Below the pieces are notes generated by a model that was given only the letters and a program-made list of their open reading frames with translations, searched no databases and was not told the DNA's origin. A DNA stretch of 64,000 nt from Kineococcus sp. NBC_00420 (GTDB lineage: Bacteria > Actinomycetota > Actinomycetes > Actinomycetales > Kineococcaceae), in contig NZ_CP107930.1 of assembly GCF_036021035.1 (NCBI RefSeq), forward strand, positions 2,108,001 to 2,172,000, read 5' to 3'. Shown piece after piece: positions 1 through 7,191 of this stretch (the first letter of the stretch is position 1; each line of letters starts with the position of its first letter). The translations under genes were made by a program, and so were the position numbers.

Positions 1-1
1 G

Positions 2-328
2 ATCGGTCTGGAGTTCCCCGTCCTGACGCCCCGGGAGACCGTCGTGGGCGCTCTCGTCGGCGCCGTCGGTCCCCTGGACACCAGCCACAGCGTCACCAAC
101 CCGCGCAGCGAGATCACCGGCGACACCGCCGTCCTGACCTGCTACGCCCAGGCCATGCACTTCCTGCCCGGCCAGGGACCCGACCCCGTCCAGACCCGGC
201 ACGCCCTGATGATGAACCGCTACACCGCCCGGCTCGTGCGTGACGGGGCCACGTGGCGCATCCAGCACCTCAGCATCGACAGCGCCTGGTTCGAGGGTGA
301 CCCGACCGTCCTGGTCTCCCAGGTCTGA
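2..328 (+). CDS. NTF2/SnoaL-like family protein, 5'-truncated by window edge
   Basis: The reading frame is open from base 2 to the TGA at 326-328, so the gene begins outside the window; an internal GTG at 44 is probably not the start. The visible 108 residues end in the pattern typical of SnoaL/NTF2-like proteins: a strand with an Ala-Val-Leu-Thr-Cys-Tyr core, then an Arg-Tyr-Thr-Ala-Arg-Leu-Val strand, then a strand with Trp-Arg-Ile-Gln, closing on Trp-Phe-Glu-Gly-Asp. This fold is a small cone that binds hydrophobic ligands or acts as a nonspecific isomerase, cyclase or hydrolase. No substrate can be assigned. It is followed by a GC-rich hairpin and the promoter of the next operon, so it is probably transcribed separately. 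Confidence 0.7.
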   Translation: MGLEFPVLTPRETVVGALVGAVGPLDTSHSVTNPRSEITGDTAVLTCYAQAMHFLPGQGPDPVQTRHALMMNRYTARLVRDGATWRIQHLSIDSAWFEGDPTVLVSQV

Positions 329-350
329 GCCCCCGGCGGGGTGGTCGGGA

Positions 351-373
351 CGGGCGCGGTGTCCTCGCGCCCG
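351..373 (+). terminator. GC-rich hairpin after the SnoaL-like gene
   Basis: An 8-bp perfect stem CGGGCGCG / CGCGCCCG (351-358 with 366-373) surrounds a 7-nt loop, 23 bases after the stop codon. There is no T-tract, so termination is inferred from position and stem strength only. Confidence 0.4.
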
Positions 374-413
374 AACCCGGCCACCCACCCGGCCCGTCGT
401 CAGCCACCTGTTC

Positions 414-465
414 TTGACTGAACGGTCCACCACGGCGTAGGTTAAAGACCGAACAGTCCACTACG
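414..465 (+). promoter_or_regulatory. Promoter with two 19-bp direct repeats (likely TetR operators)
   Basis: TTGACT at 414-419 and TAGGTT at 438-443 form a -35/-10 pair with an 18-bp spacer. Two 19-bp direct repeats of the form GAC(T/C)GAAC(G/A)GTCCAC(C/T)ACG lie at 416-434 and 447-465, 31 bp (about three helical turns) apart. One overlaps the -35 region and the other lies just downstream of the -10. Each copy contains an imperfect palindrome around TGAACGGTCCA. A ribosome-binding GGAG follows at 471-474 before the ATG at 482. The placement is what a repressor would use; the TetR gene closing this operon is the natural candidate (inference). Confidence 0.6.
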
Positions 466-481
466 AGAACGGAGCACGACG

Positions 482-1228
482 ATGAACGCAGCACTCACCG
501 GCAAGACGGCCCTGGTGACCGGCGGGACCTCCGGCATCGGCCTGGCGGTCGTCCGCCGGTTCGTCGAGGAAGGGGCCCACGTCGTCGTGACCGGGCGGCG
601 CCAGACGCAGCTCGACGCGGTCGCGGCCGAACTCGGCGACGCGGTGACCACCGTGCAGGCCGACGCCTCCGACCCGGCGCAGGTGAACGCCCTGTTCGAG
701 GCCGTCGCCGCTCGCGGCACCGGACTGCACGCGGTCCACGTCAACGCCGGCGGCGGGGAGTTCAAGCCCCTGGCCGAGGTCAGCGCGCAGGACATCGACA
801 CCGCCTTCGCGACCAACGTCCGCGGCACGATCCTCACCGTGCAGGGCGCGCTGCCCTTCCTCGGGGAAGGCGCCGCGATCGTGGTGACCGGCTCCACCGC
901 CGGATCGGGGACGGAGAAGGACTTCGGCCTCTACGGCGCCTCGAAGGCCGCGGTGGCGACGCTGACCCGCACCTGGGCCGCCGAGCTCGCCCCGCGCGGG
1001 ATCCGCATCAACACCGTCGTCCCCGGCCCCACCGAGACGCCGGGACTGACCGGTCTGGCCCCGGGCAACGAAGCCGGTCTCCTGGCGGCCATCGCCGCCG
1101 GGCTGCCCTTCGGCCGGGTCCTGCGCCCCGAGGAGGTCGCCGCCACCGTCCTCTTCCTCGTCTCCGACCAGAGCTCCGGCATGACCGGCGGCGAGGTCTT
1201 CGTCGACGGCGGCTCCACCATCGCCTGA
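482..1228 (+). CDS. SDR family NAD(P)-dependent oxidoreductase
   Basis: This 248-residue protein has the classical short-chain dehydrogenase layout: the cofactor motif TGGTSGIG near residues 13-20, an NAG motif after the fourth strand, a catalytic Ser in the VVTGS strand and the Tyr-x3-Lys pair in YGASK. An Arg in the second strand (TGRR) suggests NADP(H) preference, by family knowledge. The C-terminal GGEVFVDGG signature is also typical. Length matches the family (about 250). Start ATG 482 has GGAG seven bases upstream. It is the first gene of a same-strand set with an MFS exporter, an MBL-fold hydrolase and a TetR regulator. That grouping suggests a small-molecule detoxification or modification cassette, but the substrate is unknown. 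Confidence 0.9.
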   Translation: MNAALTGKTALVTGGTSGIGLAVVRRFVEEGAHVVVTGRRQTQLDAVAAELGDAVTTVQADASDPAQVNALFEAVAARGTGLHAVHVNAGGGEFKPLAEVSAQDIDTAFATNVRGTILTVQGALPFLGEGAAIVVTGSTAGSGTEKDFGLYGASKAAVATLTRTWAAELAPRGIRINTVVPGPTETPGLTGLAPGNEAGLLAAIAAGLPFGRVLRPEEVAATVLFLVSDQSSGMTGGEVFVDGGSTIA

Positions 1229-1282
1229 CCCACCCGGTCCGGACCAGCCCGCACCACACCAGCCGACGAGGAGGAGACCCCG

Positions 1283-2551
1283 GTGAGCGACCGCACCACG
1301 TCCGTCCCGGCCACGACGGAACGCGAACCCGCACCCCCACCGTCGCCCGCGCGCCGGGGACGACTCGGCGTCGCGTCCGTCGCCCTCGGGTCGTTCGCGA
1401 TCGTCCTCTCGGAGTTCCTCCCCGTCGGACTCCTCCCGGCCATCGCCTCCGGCCTCGACGTGCCCGTCGGGACGGCCGGACTGATGGTCGTCGTCACCGG
1501 GCTCCTCGCGGCGGTCGCCGCTCCCGCGGTCACGGTGGCCGCCTCCGGACTCGACCGGCGCGTCGTGCTCACCGGGCTCAGCGCACTGCTGGTCGTCTCC
1601 GACGTCCTCGCCGCCCTGGCCCCGACCTTCCCGCTCCTCCTGCTCGCCCGGGTGCTCCTGGGGATCAGCCTCGGCGGGTTCTGGGCGATCGGGGCCGGGA
1701 TCGCCGGGCGCCTCGTGGCCCCGGCGGACACGATCCGGGCGACCGCCCTGATCACCGGGGGGATCTCCGTCGCCACGGTCGTCAGCCTCCCGCTGGGCGC
1801 GGCGGTCTCGGCGTTCGCGAGCTGGCGCCTCGCCTTCGTCATCGGCGGTGCGGTCGGCCTCGCCGCCCTCGTCCTGCAACTGATCGCCCTGCCCGGTCTC
1901 CCTGCGGCGCAGCGTGTCCGGGTCTCGGCGCTCGGCGCGCTGTTCCGCGTGCCCCGCGCCCGGGTCGGACTCCTCGGGGCCGCGTTCGCCTTCGCCGCGC
2001 AGTTCGCCGCGTCCACCTACGTCACCCCCTTCCTGCAGGACCGCGCCGGCGTCGGCCCCGGGACGGTGACCTGCGCGCTTCTCGTGTTCGGCCTGGCCGG
2101 GATCGCCGGCAACTTCGCGGCCGGCGCGACGCTGGGCCGCAGCGTGCTGGGCACGGCGGGGACGGCCCAGGTCGTGCTCGCGGCGACGGTCGTGCTGCTG
2201 CCGCTGCTGGCGCGCAGCACCGTCGGGGTCCTCGTGCTCGTCGTGGTGTGGGGCTTCGCGTGGGGCGCCCTGCCGCTGGCGATGCAGACGTGGATGTCCA
2301 CCGCGTCACCGGCCGGGGCCGAGACCGGCCTCGCGCTGTTCGTGACGACCATCCAGCTCGCCATCGCCGCGGGTTCCGTCCTCGGCGGTCTGGTGGTGAC
2401 CTCCGCCGGCCTCGACACGGACTTCCGCCTCGCCGGCGCGATCGCCTTCGCCGGGGCCCTGGTGTTCGTCGTCCTCGGTGCACGGCGCACCGCGCACGCT
2501 GCCGCGCAGACCCCTTCCCCCGTCGGTTCGATCCCACCTGGAGCACCGTGA
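1283..2551 (+). CDS. MFS transporter, DHA1 type (NepI/AraJ-like)
   Basis: This 422-residue integral membrane protein has about twelve hydrophobic segments. The first segment carries SEFLPVGLLP, which resembles the start of NepI/AraJ-type sugar and nucleoside efflux proteins. A conserved cytoplasmic loop between helices 2 and 3 (SGLDRR) is a degenerate MFS motif A, and the helix 4-5 region RVLLGISLGGFWA fits DHA1 antiporters. It would export a small molecule using the proton gradient. The start is GTG 1283 with a strong GAGGAGGA at 1268-1275. The stop TGA overlaps the GTG of the next gene by 4 bp, implying translational coupling. The substrate is not predictable; the neighbouring SDR and MBL enzymes may act on the same compound. 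Confidence 0.88.
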   Translation: MSDRTTSVPATTEREPAPPPSPARRGRLGVASVALGSFAIVLSEFLPVGLLPAIASGLDVPVGTAGLMVVVTGLLAAVAAPAVTVAASGLDRRVVLTGLSALLVVSDVLAALAPTFPLLLLARVLLGISLGGFWAIGAGIAGRLVAPADTIRATALITGGISVATVVSLPLGAAVSAFASWRLAFVIGGAVGLAALVLQLIALPGLPAAQRVRVSALGALFRVPRARVGLLGAAFAFAAQFAASTYVTPFLQDRAGVGPGTVTCALLVFGLAGIAGNFAAGATLGRSVLGTAGTAQVVLAATVVLLPLLARSTVGVLVLVVVWGFAWGALPLAMQTWMSTASPAGAETGLALFVTTIQLAIAAGSVLGGLVVTSAGLDTDFRLAGAIAFAGALVFVVLGARRTAHAAAQTPSPVGSIPPGAP

Positions 2552-3420
2552 GCGCCTCTCCGGCCGTCACCACCACCCTCGACCTCGGGGGGACCACCCT
2601 CACCTACCTGCCCGACGGCGAGTTCCGCGCCGAGCCCGGTGTGGCCTACCCGGCGGGTCACGACGACCTGTTCGCCGACGACCTCGACGTGGTGGACGGG
2701 GACGGCCTGCTCGTCCTCAGCGTGGGCGCGGTCCTCATCAGCACAGGCGAGCGCCGCGTCCTGGTCGACGCCGGCATCGGCGCCCGGACCATCCCCCTCG
2801 TCCGTCCGGGGACGACCCGCGACGCCTACATGCGCGGCGGGACGCTCCTCGACAGCCTCCACGAGGTGGGCGTCGAACCCGGTGACGTCGACGCGGTCCT
2901 CCTGACGCACCTGCACGCCGACCACGTCGGCTGGCTCGGGAACGAGGCCGGCGACGGCGTCCCCACCTTCCCGAACGCGGAGCTCTGGCTCAGCGAGGAC
3001 GAGTGGGACTTCTGGACCCGCCCCGAGCAGCGGGGTGACCCCGTCGGTCCGCGACCCCATGAGCTGGAGATCATCGGTGCCCGGCGCCGGTCCCTGGTCG
3101 AGGGCTGCGAGCCCGTGGTCGGGGTGCGGACCGTCGCGACCCCGGGACACACCCCCGGACACCTCGCCTTCGCCGTCCGGGGAACCCGAGGCCACGCGCT
3201 CGTCGTCGGCGACGCCGTCCACTGCCCGGCCGAGGTCCTGCACCCGCACCTGGCCTGGGTGGGCGACCACGACGCGGCGGCGGCGATCCGCACGCGGGTC
3301 GACCTGGCCGACCGCGTCGGTCGCGACGGCGCGGTCCTCGTCGGGCCGCACTTCCCGGACGCGGTCTTCCGCCGCTACGACCCCGCGGCGACCCCGTCGC
3401 TCACGCCGCTCGCCCCGTAG
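2548..3420 (+). CDS. MBL-fold metallo-hydrolase
   Basis: A 290-residue metallo-beta-lactamase-fold hydrolase. The zinc-binding motif HLHADHVG (HxHxDH) lies near residue 121, the second His site in PGHTPGHLAF near residue 205, the bridging Asp in VGDAVHCP, and the last His in GPHFPD near the C terminus, so the dinuclear metal site is complete. The start is GTG 2548, which overlaps the stop of the MFS gene by 4 bp and has GGAG at 2540-2543; the frame is open further upstream but that part is antisense-like shadow. This subgroup resembles lactonase and hydrolase members of the fold, but the substrate is unknown. It probably works with the SDR enzyme of the same operon. Confidence 0.88.
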   Translation: MSASPAVTTTLDLGGTTLTYLPDGEFRAEPGVAYPAGHDDLFADDLDVVDGDGLLVLSVGAVLISTGERRVLVDAGIGARTIPLVRPGTTRDAYMRGGTLLDSLHEVGVEPGDVDAVLLTHLHADHVGWLGNEAGDGVPTFPNAELWLSEDEWDFWTRPEQRGDPVGPRPHELEIIGARRRSLVEGCEPVVGVRTVATPGHTPGHLAFAVRGTRGHALVVGDAVHCPAEVLHPHLAWVGDHDAAAAIRTRVDLADRVGRDGAVLVGPHFPDAVFRRYDPAATPSLTPLAP

Positions 3421-3505
3421 GCGCGGCGGACGTCGGCGACGCACCAGCTCGCCGGGGTGCGTCAGGATGGTCCGACGCCCAGGTAACGACCCCGGAGGGA
3501 CGACC

Positions 3506-4135
3506 ATGCCCAGACCCCGCTCGTTCGACGAGGCGGACGTCATCGCCCGCGCGCGGAAGGCGTTCGCCGAGACGGGTTTCGCGGGCACCTCGCTCGACAC
3601 GCTGCTGGAGGCGACGGGCCTGGCCCGCCAGAGCCTCTACAACACCTTCGGCGGCAAGCGGGACCTCTTCATGCGGGCGTTCCTCAGCGACGCCGCCGAG
3701 GCGGTGGACGCCGTGGAGTCGATCCGGCACGGCTCGGACGACCCCATCACCCGCATCCGCGCGCAGCTGGTGAAGGTGGCCGTCGAGCACGGCTCGGCGC
3801 AGGCGCCCCCGTCCCTCTTCACCAAGGCCGCCGTGGAACTCTCCGCCCAGGACCCGGAGGTCGCAGCGACCGTCGCCGCCGCCTTCGAGTCCATGCGGGC
3901 GCACTACGCCGCCTGCATCGTCGAGGCCCAGAGCGCGGGTGAGATCGAGACCGACGCCGACGCGGACTCCCTCGGGGCCTACTTCTGCGCGGTCCTCGAG
4001 GGCATGTCCACGCTCGGGGGGTCGGGGGTCTCGCGCGCGACGCTGCTCGACATCGGGCTCACCAGCCTCGCGGCCGTCCCCCTCACCGACCTCGGCCGCG
4101 ACCACCTCGGCACGGGCGAGGGCGAGTGGTCCTGA
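3506..4135 (+). CDS. TetR/AcrR family transcriptional regulator
   Basis: A 209-residue repressor-type protein. The N-terminal helix-turn-helix spans about residues 5-55 and contains the TetR pattern: an F-A-E-T-G-F-x-G-T-S-L turn, then LLEATGLARQSLYNTFGGKRDLF. The C-terminal ligand-binding half is all-helical. ATG 3506 is chosen because GGAGGGA lies at 3494-3500; the frame is open further upstream but that region is the end of the MBL gene. It is 85 bp after the MBL gene, on the same strand, so it is the last member of the SDR-MFS-MBL cassette and the likely reader of the direct repeats at 416-465. The inducer is unknown. Confidence 0.88.
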   Translation: MPRPRSFDEADVIARARKAFAETGFAGTSLDTLLEATGLARQSLYNTFGGKRDLFMRAFLSDAAEAVDAVESIRHGSDDPITRIRAQLVKVAVEHGSAQAPPSLFTKAAVELSAQDPEVAATVAAAFESMRAHYAACIVEAQSAGEIETDADADSLGAYFCAVLEGMSTLGGSGVSRATLLDIGLTSLAAVPLTDLGRDHLGTGEGEWS

Positions 4136-4149
4136 GCCGCCGCTGCCGG

Positions 4150-4165
4150 CCCGGCGTCCGCCGGG
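4150..4165 (+). terminator. Short hairpin after the TetR gene
   Basis: CCCGGC and GCCGGG form a 6-bp stem with a 4-nt loop, 15 bases after the TetR stop. It is short and has no T-tract, so it is only a possible terminator. Confidence 0.25.
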
Positions 4166-4203
4166 GCTAAGAGCGACCGGCAATAGGCGGAACGCGGGGG
4201 ACC

Positions 4204-4767
4204 ATGCCGCACGACCTGGGAGCTGAGAGCCCGCTGCTGGTGCGGTCTCTGGACGCTCCACGCCGGGCCCAGCGAACAGGGCAACCGACCGACTGCCGTC
4301 GCTCTTGGAGTCGGGCGGTGGGCAACGACAGGGCAAGCTCGGCCGGACCAGCAGATGACGCAGGCAGTTCAGAGCACGCGCAGGACCTCGTCGTCGAGGT
4401 CGGCGGCTGGGAGCACGACTGCTGCGGTCCCGCCATCGAGCGCAACGCGGTGATCGAGCTGAGCGTCTACCCCTGGACGGGGCCCGACGGTCGCGAGCGC
4501 CTCGTCGAGGGCCGCCACGACATCGGGGAAGCGGGCACTCCGGTCTACCAGCGCGTGCGCGGTCGGGTCACGGACCTGCATGTCGTGCACGAGGACGGCA
4601 CGATCGAGGCAATCGCCCGGGTACCGAGCGGCTCGGCGTTGTGCGGCACCGACGACGGGGACGACGGGCACCTGGAGACCCCGTGGACCGGGGAGCTGAT
4701 CGCGGCCCGCGGGTCGGAGTTCCTCGTCACCCTCCAGCAGGCGCCCCAGGTTCAGCAGGCTCAGTAG
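4204..4767 (+). CDS. DUF6578-like hypothetical protein
   Basis: The frame encodes up to 187 residues. The recognisable part starts about residue 62: a strand ending in GGW, then a Cys-Cys-Gly (HDCCGP), a hydrophobic strand and later RVRGRVTDLHVV. This pattern resembles the actinobacterial DUF6578 family, whose members begin with a Trp followed by a Cys-Cys-Gly. The first 60 residues look non-conserved and the true start may be GTG 4318 or later; no convincing ribosome site decides it. The 3' end overlaps the convergent lipoprotein gene by 41 bp. Function unknown. The tentative family assignment is from memory of the motif and is not certain. Confidence 0.5.
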   Translation: MPHDLGAESPLLVRSLDAPRRAQRTGQPTDCRRSWSRAVGNDRASSAGPADDAGSSEHAQDLVVEVGGWEHDCCGPAIERNAVIELSVYPWTGPDGRERLVEGRHDIGEAGTPVYQRVRGRVTDLHVVHEDGTIEAIARVPSGSALCGTDDGDDGHLETPWTGELIAARGSEFLVTLQQAPQVQQAQ

Positions 4768-5197
4768 TCGAGGCGGACTCGCTCGTGGCGGCCGACGCGG
4801 GCTGATCCTGTTCTGCCACGGCAAGGTCGGTGGGGAAGTACATGAGCGCGGAGAAACCCATTCCCTCACTCAGCACGATGGGGGTGTCGTCGTCATTGAC
4901 GGCCAGGCCCAGCTCGGGCAGGGACACCTCGACGGTGTAGGTGCCCGCCTTCAGGTAGCGCTTGATGTGTCCGGCGTCGTCGAGGGTGTCGCTGGACAGT
5001 TCACGACCCCCGCCGTCGCGGAAGGAGACGTTCGCGCGCGCGGCCGGGAGCCCATGGCAGGTGCCCTCGTGGCAGAGCGAGAAGGAAGCGGTGACCTCGA
5101 TCGAGCTGTCCGGCTCCCCGCCGCCGCACGAGGTGAGCAGTAGCGCGCACAGGCCCGTCGCGGCGAGGCCCAAGCGCTGGTGAACGGTCGTGATCAC
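4727..5197 (-). CDS. Small secreted lipoprotein, unknown function
   Basis: With the GTG start at 5197 this is a 156-residue protein opening with a lipoprotein signal peptide: an Arg-containing n-region, a hydrophobic stretch and the lipobox LLTSC ending at Cys24. A longer frame from GTG 5257 would add 20 residues ahead of the signal and is less likely. The mature part is short, with two Cys (CHEGTCHG) that could form a disulfide, then a region resembling a small beta-sandwich (a Tyr-Thr-Val-Glu-Val strand near an Ala-Gly-Thr turn, as in PEGA or CarboxypepD_reg-like domains), and a Ser/Thr/Ala/Pro-rich tail. It is probably anchored outside the membrane. Its last 41 bp overlap the convergent DUF6578-like gene. 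Confidence 0.65.
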   Translation of the reverse strand: MITTVHQRLGLAATGLCALLLTSCGGGEPDSSIEVTASFSLCHEGTCHGLPAARANVSFRDGGGRELSSDTLDDAGHIKRYLKAGTYTVEVSLPELGLAVNDDDTPIVLSEGMGFSALMYFPTDLAVAEQDQPASAATSESASTTEPAEPGAPAGG

Positions 5198-5378
5198 GAC
5201 CGCATGCTCGCACCTGACGTCGGCGCCGGTGAGGCTTCGAGGGAATGCTCCACCCACGTGGCAGCCCTCGACTGCCGTTGGCGCTCGCCTGATGCGCCGC
5301 CGCAGCGAGGCGCTCTGGTGGCGGGATGACCGCTGCTCCGGTGGGCCTGGGAACTACGTGCTGGGGAGTTTTCTGGCG

Positions 5379-5696
5379 TCAGAGTTGGTGGTTCGCGGCG
5401 CCTTGGGCGTGGATGGCGTCGATGCGTTCGTTCTCCCGCTGAAGGCGCTTCTTGCGGGCGGCTTGACCGTCGCCCCAGATGCCGAGTAAACCCACGAGGC
5501 CGAGGGTGAAGAGGATCCAGGAGCGTGCGTCGTTGATACGTCCCTGCACGCCCAAGAAGATCAGGGCGGCTATCAGGACGGCGGGCAGGATTGCGCCCAG
5601 CCATACCTGGGGGCGGTTGGAGAGCACGAACCTTTGCAGGAGCAGGACGGCGAGTCCCACGGCCGCACTCAGCAGGTGATCGATGACGCTGTTCAT
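5379..5696 (-). CDS. Small membrane protein paired with DUF2089 regulator
   Basis: A 105-residue protein with three hydrophobic segments: residues about 5-24, 32-50 and 60-78. A highly charged cytoplasmic-type tail follows (ARKKRLQRENERID). The start ATG 5696 overlaps the stop of the DUF2089 gene by 4 bp, so the two are translationally coupled. I do not recognise a named family. The arrangement of a small DNA-binding protein followed by a small multi-pass membrane protein suggests that the membrane protein senses or sequesters something for the regulator, or is simply its target gene; this is inference. Confidence 0.7.
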   Translation of the reverse strand: MNSVIDHLLSAAVGLAVLLLQRFVLSNRPQVWLGAILPAVLIAALIFLGVQGRINDARSWILFTLGLVGLLGIWGDGQAARKKRLQRENERIDAIHAQGAANHQL

Positions 5697-5983
5697 GGTG
5701 CTTGCCTCTCTGCGGCAACCCGATAGGCGCCGATGACGCGGTCGGCGACGTCTCGGGGGACGCTGCCGTCGATGACCATCCCGGAGATGGCGGTGATGAA
5801 GGGGTCAGCGGGTGCGGCCTCGACGGCCTGGACCTTCTCGATGATGCGGTCCAGGCGGGCGCGGACGGTGGGGTAAGAGACGCCGTAGGTGGCAGCGACG
5901 GCCTTCAAGGAGCCGGAGGTGAGGACCAGGGTGCGCACGAAGGATCGGTCGCTGTCGGTGAGCGCTTCAAGCCACGGTTCCAC
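5693..5983 (-). CDS. DUF2089 family regulator
   Basis: A 96-residue protein matching the DUF2089 family: a WLEALTDSDRSFVRTL opening, then SGSLKAVAATYGVSYPTVRARLDRIIEKV, which looks like a helix-turn-helix (residues about 27-52). Full DUF2089 proteins usually carry an N-terminal zinc ribbon; it is absent here. The start is set by the ribosome-binding sequence GGAAGG, which lies 6 bases before GTG 5983; the upstream TTG at 5989 abuts that site and is less likely. A perfect inverted repeat overlaps its promoter 19-40 bp upstream, consistent with autoregulation. It is coupled to the downstream membrane protein gene. Confidence 0.75.
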   Translation of the reverse strand: MEPWLEALTDSDRSFVRTLVLTSGSLKAVAATYGVSYPTVRARLDRIIEKVQAVEAAPADPFITAISGMVIDGSVPRDVADRVIGAYRVAAERQAP

Positions 5984-6001
5984 GACCAACCTTCCTGCGC
6001 G

Positions 6002-6049
6002 ATGTTCAACCTGACTTGAACATTACGCAGACGGCGACGGGAACGGCAA
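6002..6049 (-). promoter_or_regulatory. Promoter with perfect 8-bp inverted repeat before the DUF2089 gene
   Basis: On the minus strand TTGCCG (6049-6044) and TAATGT (6025-6020) form a -35/-10 pair with an 18-bp spacer. ATGTTCAA at 6002-6009 and TTGAACAT at 6016-6023 form a perfect inverted repeat around CCTGAC, overlapping the -10 and the likely transcription start. This is a repressor-type position, most simply for the DUF2089 protein itself. Confidence 0.6.
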
Positions 6050-6106
6050 GGCCCTTTGCCGGTTCCACCCGAGCGTTGGGCGGGTCGAGACTTTCGTCGC
6101 ACCTAG

Positions 6107-6388
6107 CCGCAGATCGGCGTCGAGGTCCGCCTCGGCGTGCTGCAGGGTCGCATTGCGGTGAAGGGAGTGAGGGCCCCGATCCAGGTCGGCAAACGGTGGC
6201 CGGTGGAGCGCACCCACGCCTGGTTCAACGGCTACGGCAAGCTGCGCCGGATCACCGACCGGTCCCGTCCGGTGGTGGAGTTCTGCACCCACCTCGCGGC
6301 CGCGATCACCGTCTTGCGCCGCCTGATCAACGAGGCCCGCAACCGCTACCGCTGGCCTGGTCGCCCCACCACCCGCCGGCTGCGGTGA
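6107..6388 (+). pseudogene. IS5-family transposase C-terminal remnant
   Basis: The frame from about 6107 to the TGA at 6388 encodes the end of a DDE transposase: KRWPVERTHAWFNGYGKLRR followed by a helix with AAAITVLRRLINEARN and a basic tail. The W-x-V-E-R-T-x-x-W sequence contains the catalytic Glu of IS5-type elements. Only about 90 of the usual 250-270 residues remain, an in-frame stop lies at 6104-6106, and the DD part is missing. No terminal inverted repeats were identified. It is a decayed insertion remnant between the DUF2089 promoter and the TetR gene, and the only mobile-element trace in the window. Confidence 0.75.
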
Positions 6389-6407
6389 CGCACTACTGCC
6401 GGTCGTT

Positions 6408-7052
6408 CTAAGCGCAGGCGGGCGGTGGACCGACGACCCACGCGGGCGGCGTGCCCTCCATGGGCGGCAGCTCCCCTTCGGGAGGGCAGACCGCGTCGAG
6501 CAGCAGGGCCCCGTACCGGCGCCAGGCGGAAGGGCCTTCACCGCGGGTCCGGTCGGCGATGGAGCCGATCATCGAGGACACCGACGGCACGTCGGCCGCC
6601 GTGAAACCTTCCCGGACCGCCCCCTCCGCGTGCGCGCGGTCCACGAGCCGGGTCACCGCTTCGCTCAGGTCGGCCCGCAGCCGCTCGGCGTCCGCCGTGG
6701 CGGGGGCGGCCCGCATGACGGTGGTGGACAACGCCTTGTCCCCGGCCCGCAGCTCCATCGTCCCCAGCAGGTAGGACCGCAGGCCCTCCCGGCCGCTGGG
6801 CCGGTCCGCGCAGCGTTCGGCCAGCGCGAGCAGGTTCTCGAGCTTGGCCTCGACGAGGCCCCCGAGCAGGGCGTCCTTGTCCGGGAAGCGGCGGTAGACC
6901 GTCCCGACCCCCACCCCGGCGGCCTCGGCCACGTCGTGCAGGGTCACGTCCAGACCGCGCTCGGCGAAGAGGCGGCGGGCGGCGTCGACGATGAGCGCCC
7001 GGTTGCGGACGGCGTCGGCGCGCAGCGGTCGGTCGTGGGTCGTCGTGCTCAC
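6408..7052 (-). CDS. TetR family regulator of the adjacent exporter
   Basis: A 214-residue TetR protein. The N-terminal DNA-binding domain (about residues 13-60) reads ALIVDAARRLFAERG, then LHDVAEAAGVGVGTVYRRFPDKDALL, close to the canonical pattern. The rest is the helical ligand pocket, ending in a Pro-rich tail (GTPPAWVVGPPP). GTG 7052 is chosen as the start because the TetR domain begins there and longer frames run into the operator region. It is divergent from the EmrB/QacA-type MFS gene at 7192, with two matching 23-bp palindromes in the 139-bp gap. The simplest reading is a repressor that controls itself and the exporter and is released by a substrate of the pump. Confidence 0.88.
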   Translation of the reverse strand: MSTTTHDRPLRADAVRNRALIVDAARRLFAERGLDVTLHDVAEAAGVGVGTVYRRFPDKDALLGGLVEAKLENLLALAERCADRPSGREGLRSYLLGTMELRAGDKALSTTVMRAAPATADAERLRADLSEAVTRLVDRAHAEGAVREGFTAADVPSVSSMIGSIADRTRGEGPSAWRRYGALLLDAVCPPEGELPPMEGTPPAWVVGPPPACA

Positions 7053-7080
7053 GGTTCCAGGGTACTCGTGCGCCGGGAAC

Positions 7081-7142
7081 AAATGGACGCCTCGCGTCCG
7101 TTTGCGTGTACGCTGGTGGAAGTGGACGCGACCCGTCCGTTT
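7081..7142. promoter_or_regulatory. Pair of 23-bp TetR operators
   Basis: Two near-identical 23-bp palindromes lie at 7081-7103 and 7120-7142, 39 bp apart. Each has half-sites AA(A/G)TGGACG and CGTCCGTTT around a 5-bp centre. They fill the region between the divergent TetR (start 7052) and MFS (start 7192) genes, so binding would control both directions. The -35 and -10 elements were not clear. Confidence 0.75.
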
Positions 7143-7191
7143 GACGCCGGCCTCCGATCGCCGCCGGCACCTCGAAACTCCTGGAGAACTC

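Noticed and set aside
461-1879. Antisense frame of 472 codons opposite SDR and MFS genes
   Set aside because: Composition is Glu/Gly/Arg/Asp-rich with no recognisable domain, and it spans two real genes and their promoter.
2017-3600. 527-codon minus-strand frame
   Set aside because: It lies opposite the MBL gene and parts of its neighbours, which have full catalytic motifs.
4204-4767. Annotation of the region as antisense frame 4369-4869 instead
   Set aside because: The plus-strand frame has the Trp...Cys-Cys-Gly pattern of DUF6578, while the minus frame shows no motif and runs through the lipoprotein gene.
6016-6411. 131-codon frame over the transposase remnant
   Set aside because: The adjacent frame carries the real transposase residues; this one has none.
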